DNA from: Nemopilema nomurai
Lineage: Eukaryota; Cnidaria; Scyphozoa; Rhizostomeae; Rhizostomatidae
NCBI GenBank assembly: GCA_003864495.1
Contig: ML133395.1
Location: 1,412,075-1,476,074, forward strand
Direction of reading: 5' to 3'
Length of the DNA: 64,000 nt
The notes beneath the pieces are model-generated. The model saw only the letters and a program-made list of their open reading frames with translations. It was not told the DNA's origin and ran no database searches. Position numbers and translations under genes: made by a program. This document shows positions 58,475-64,000 of the stretch, piece by piece; within the stretch, counting starts at the first letter, position 1, and the number at the start of each line of letters is the position of its first letter.

Positions 58475-61100
58475 AGCGTATTATTGTGTTGTATAGCATA
58501 ACGAAGTGTATTATTATTGGGTTGTATAGCATAACGAAGTGTATTATTATTGGGTTGTATAGCATAACGAAGTGTATTATTATTGGGTTGTATAGCATAA
58601 TAAAGTGAATCATTATTGGGTTGTATAGCATAACGAAGTGTATTATTATTGGGTTGTATAGCATAACGAAGTGTATTATTATTGGGTTGTATAGCATAAC
58701 GAAGTGTATTATTATTGGATTGTATAGCATAATAAAGTGAATCATTATTGGGTTGTATAGCATAACGAAGTGTATTATTATTGTGTTGTATAGCATAATA
58801 AAGTGAATCTATATTGGGTGGTATAGCGAAATGAAGTGTTTATTATTGGGTTGTATATCGTAATGAAGTGTATCATTATTGGGTTGTATATCGTAATGAA
58901 GTGTATTATTATTGGGTTGTATAGCATAACGAAGTGAATCATTATTGGGTTGTATAGCATAACGAAGTGTATTATTATTGGGTTGTATAGCATAACGAAG
59001 TGTATTATTATTGGGTTGTATAGCATAATAAAGTGAATCATTATTGGGTTATATAGCATAATAAAGTGAATCATTATTGGATTGTATAGCATAACGAAGT
59101 GTATTATTATTGGGTTGTATAGCATAACGAAGTGTATTATTATTGGGTTGTATAGCATAACGAAGTGTATTATTATTGGATTGTATAGCATAATAAAGTG
59201 AATCATTATTGGGTTGTATAGCATAACGAAGTGTATTATTATTGTGTTGTATAGCATAATAAAGTGAATCTATATTGGGTGGTATAGCGAAATGAAGTGT
59301 TTATTATTGGGTTGTATATCGTAATGAAGTGTATCATTATTGGGTTGTATATCGTAATGAAGTGTATTATTATTGGGTTGTATAGCATAACGAAGTGTAT
59401 TATTATTGGGTTGTATAGCATAATAAAGTGAATCATTATTGGATTGTATAGCATAATAAAGTGAATCATTATTGGGTTGTATAGCATAACGAAGTGTATT
59501 ATTATTGGTTGTATAGCATAACGAAGTGTATTATTATTGGGTTGTATAGCATAATAAAGTGAATCATTATTGGGTTGTATAGCATAACGAAGTGAATCAT
59601 TATTGGGTTATATAGCATAACGAAGTGTATTATTATTGGGTTGTATAGCATAACGAAGTGTATTATTATTGGGTTGTATAGCATAACGAAGTGTATTATT
59701 ATTGTGTTGTATAGCATAATAAAGTGAATCTATATTGGGTGGTATAGCGAAATGAAGTGTTTATTATTGGGTTGTATATCGTAATGAAGTGTATCATTAT
59801 TGGGTTATATAGCATAACGAAGTGTATTATTATTGGGTTGTATAGCATAACGAAGTGTATTATTATTGGGTTGTATAGCATAATAAAGTGAATCATTATT
59901 GGGTTATATAGCATAATAAAGTGAATCATTATTGGGTTGTATAGCATAATGAAGTGTATTATTATTGGGTTGTATAGCATAACGAAGTGTATTATTATTG
60001 GGTTGTATAGCATAATAAAGTGAATCATTATTGGGTTGTATAGCATAATAAAGTGAATCATTATTGGGTTGTATAGCATAACGAAGTGAATCATTATTGG
60101 GTTGTATAGCATAACGAAGTGTATTATTATTGGGTTGTATAGCATAACGAAGTGTATTATTATTGGGTTGTATAGCATAATAAAGTGAATCTATATTGGG
60201 TGGTATAGCGAAATGAAGTGTTTATTATTGGGTTGTATATCGTAATGAAGTGTATCATTATTGGGTTGTATATCGTAATGCAGTGCATCATTATTGGGTT
60301 GTATAGCGTAATGAAGTGTATCATTATTGGGTTGTATATCGTAATGCAGTGCATCATTATTGGGTTGTATAGCATAATAAAGTGAATCATTATTGGGTTG
60401 TATAGCATAATAAAGTGAATCATTATTGTGTTGTATAGCATAACGAAGTGTATTATTATTGGGTTGTATAGCATAACGAAGTGTATTATTATTGGGTTGT
60501 ATAGCATAACGAAGTGTATTATTATTGGGTGGTATAGCGAAATGAAGTGTTTATTATTGGGTTGTATATCGTAATGAAGTGTATCATTATTGGGTTGTAT
60601 ATCGTAATGCAGTGCATCATTATTGGGTTGTATAGCGTAATGAAGTGTATTATTATTGTGTTGTATAGCATAATAAAGTGAATCTATATTGGGTGGTATA
60701 GCGAAATGAAGTGTTTATTATTGGGTTGTATATCGTAATGAAGTGTATCATTATTGGGTTGTATATCGTAATGCAGTGCATCATTATTGGGTTGTATAGC
60801 GTAATGAAGTGTATCATTATTGGGTTGTATATCGTAATGCAGTGCATCATTATTGGGTTGTATAGCGTAATGAAGTGTATCATTATTGGGTTGTATATCG
60901 TAATGCAGTGCATCATTATTGGGTTGTATAGCGTAATGAAGTGTTAATTATTGGGTTGTATAGCGTAATGAAGTGTTTATTATTGGGTGGAAAAGCGAAA
61001 TGAAGTATATCATTATTGGGTTGTATACCGTAATGCAGTGCATCATTATTGGGTTGTATAGCGTAATGAAGTGTTTATTATTGGGTTGTATAGCGTAATT
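58475..61100. repeat. 33-bp minisatellite of about 80 copies with 460-bp higher-order repeat
   Basis: The unit is close to TATTATTATTGGGTTGTATA plus GCATAACGAAGTG. A variant block beginning GGGTGGTATAGCG recurs at 58816, 59277, 59737 and 60198 (spacing 461, 460, 461), then at 60527 and 60691. Whole blocks of about 14 units have therefore been copied. The 33-bp length keeps minus frames open (up to 159 codons, rich in Ile, His and Tyr); these are artefacts. It starts about 240 bp upstream of the DEG/ENaC start. Confidence 0.95.
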
Positions 61101-62723
61101 GATGGGCACAGTGCATAGTATTGTAGTGTAATATGGTGCTATATTGCGCCAAGTAGTGTATTGCAGCTTTATGTAGCGCGTTAAAAATAGTTCGGCAAAG
61201 CCTAGTGTCGTGTTATTTGATTTTCTCCTTTTTTAGTCAGCTTTTGCAAACAGTGATGCAATAAGACTTAAAAGTGGTGTAATATGCGAAAATTGTGGTT
61301 GTGCTGGTCCGTGATATTGTGCAGAAATACCTTTGCTTAGATTGGTGGACTGTTGACATACAGTCGAACATAGCAAAGTTAGCTTTTACACCAGGGCTTT
61401 GGGTGATCAAGAAGACATACCTCAGTCTGTTACTCGTTTTTCTTATTTTTGGGCCATGTTTTAAAGCAAATCTCACACGAACTGTTGATGGGAATATTGA
61501 AATCGTAAACTTCATGTATAGTTTACAGGGCGACCAATGTGATTACTGTCAGTTGTGAGGACATCGAGTTGAGATCAGTAAGAGACGAGCAATTCAAGTC
61601 TCTTTAAATCGTTTTCTATGTAAATATTCTTCCGTTTGTTAGCTCACCTTTTCAAAATGCGATTTGGCACAATAAATGGGATTCATCCGGCAATAAATGA
61701 AAAACACACATAATTTCGTGTACAGCTGACGAGCACAAAACATCAATCATGCAGAAATTGATAATGCAGAAATTCAATTATGACTATGTTTGCGGGCAAT
61801 TTTTGAAATTATTATCTAAGGAACACAAAGGAAATATCAAAAATGATTTCTTTTCGGTCATTTCAAAAGTTATGTACGTGGCGACTCTAAAGGTTCAGAA
61901 AACATTTGATAACTTAACAATAAAGTTTTTAAACATAGCAAATTTCATAGATAATGGAAACAATATTTTCCTGACACAAATGGTTGCCAAAACGACACCA
62001 CTTGTGCTTCAGTTCAGACCAGCATCAGTTAAAGAGCAAAGTCGGCCTCATCGCGTTCGGACTTGGAAATTTAGACAATCGCTTCCGACAGTTGTATCGT
62101 GCAATTCAAATGATCTTCTTGCCTTTCACTGATTCTAAATGACCTTTTTGGCATCTCGTCAAAACAGAACTACAGTAAAACAATATTGGAGACGCACGAC
62201 AGACAAAAACGACCTGGCCGTTTACAATCAACTTAGGCCAGGCAGGGAGCGGACTCAGATGAGCAGACTAGGGCGAAAGAAAACGAAACCAATATTATTC
62301 TTTCATTCAATGGCAATAGCAAAAAATAACAAAATTAAAATGGAGAAACCTAGCTAAGGCCAGTACATGATTCGAATTTGCTTACGTCGGCCACAAAGTT
62401 GAAAATTCACGTAAACGTTATTCTCGGGGTTCTAGAAACAAACCTGTCCCCTTCGTATAACTATGCACCTGAAACATGATTTAGTGTTTACAACTCAGTG
62501 TTTACATTTGTCTAGAGCGACATTAATTTGGGTGCAACACCAACAACTGCCAACATTGAAAGGTCAAAAGTTAACAATCGAAGAAGTACTGGCCATGACA
62601 GCTCGCATCTCCAGAATGTGTCAAAATAATCATTAATTAAAATAAATCCACGTAAAAATTCTCGGTTCATGTTTATTCTGCAAAACTAAATTTGTCCCCC
62701 ACGTGTCCAGCTCATTGGACACT
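61101..62723. other. Between satellite and ferlin; no gene seen
   Basis: The plus frame 61749-62132 (127 codons) and smaller ones show no domain. The 3' UTR of the ferlin gene should begin at 62723 and run leftwards. Confidence 0.5.

Positions 62724-64000
<1,277 letters not shown>

Noticed and set aside
58464..60947. Repeated Ile/His/Tyr-rich open frames of up to 159 codons
   Set aside because: By-product of a 33-bp tandem repeat; composition is that of the repeat, with no domain.
61749..62132. Plus-strand 127-codon open frame
   Set aside because: No domain or neighbouring exon; length is within chance for AT-rich DNA.

Overview
The window is eukaryotic, AT-rich, intron-containing DNA from an animal, most likely an anthozoan cnidarian (coral or sea anemone). 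Reasons: two SE-cephalotoxin-like venom-type proteins built from EGF, sushi, thrombospondin-1 and LDL-receptor modules; a single-exon DEG/ENaC channel; short phase-compatible introns in conserved genes; and hAT, Tc1/mariner, pogo/Tigger, LTR and LINE remnants. The species call is inference; no database was searched.

Region 1 (1-22 kb) is a tandem duplication. Unit A (from before position 1 to about 9,276) and unit B (from 9,277) begin with the same 14-bp repeat and 3'-flanking sequence and each carries one three-exon SE-cephalotoxin-like gene (copy A 2761-6659, copy B 17355-21372). Copy A has a frameshift in its thrombospondin domain; copy B has a 16-nt deletion just after its signal peptide. 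In unit B the promoter-proximal part is split by a 4.9-kb nest of transposons: a hAT element, an LTR retrotransposon inserted inside the hAT reading frame with a 4-bp target duplication, an OTU-protease-like reading frame, and a TA-flanked MITE that cut the last codons of the OTU frame.

Region 2 (22.4-38.3 kb) is a head-to-head gene pair. PTCD3 (mitoribosomal protein mS39) runs on the minus strand through 26 reconstructed exons with matching phases. MED15 (Mediator tail subunit) runs on the plus strand without introns and with three same-direction frameshifts. Their start codons are 103 bp apart, so they share a promoter region.

Region 3 (38.3-43.6 kb) is repeat-rich: a LINE reverse-transcriptase fragment, a pogo/Tigger remnant, a 92-bp palindromic satellite of about 14.6 copies with alternating copy types, and a long inverted repeat with arms of about 225 bp.

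Region 4 (43.9-54.4 kb) holds a five-exon coiled-coil protein gene (plus; distantly like TNIP/ABIN adaptors), a 19-bp minisatellite, and the mTORC2 subunit gene PRR5/PRR5L (Protor; minus, three coding exons).

Region 5 (54.4-64 kb) has a DEG/ENaC channel gene (minus, one exon), a 2.6-kb 33-bp minisatellite with a 460-bp higher-order repeat, and the last three coding exons of a dysferlin/myoferlin-type ferlin (minus, running off the right edge).

The genes do not form one pathway. The parts most worth a second look are the damaged cephalotoxin-like pair with its clustered divergence, the nested transposon insertion with the OTU-like frame, the intronless frameshifted MED15, and the 92-bp palindromic satellite.
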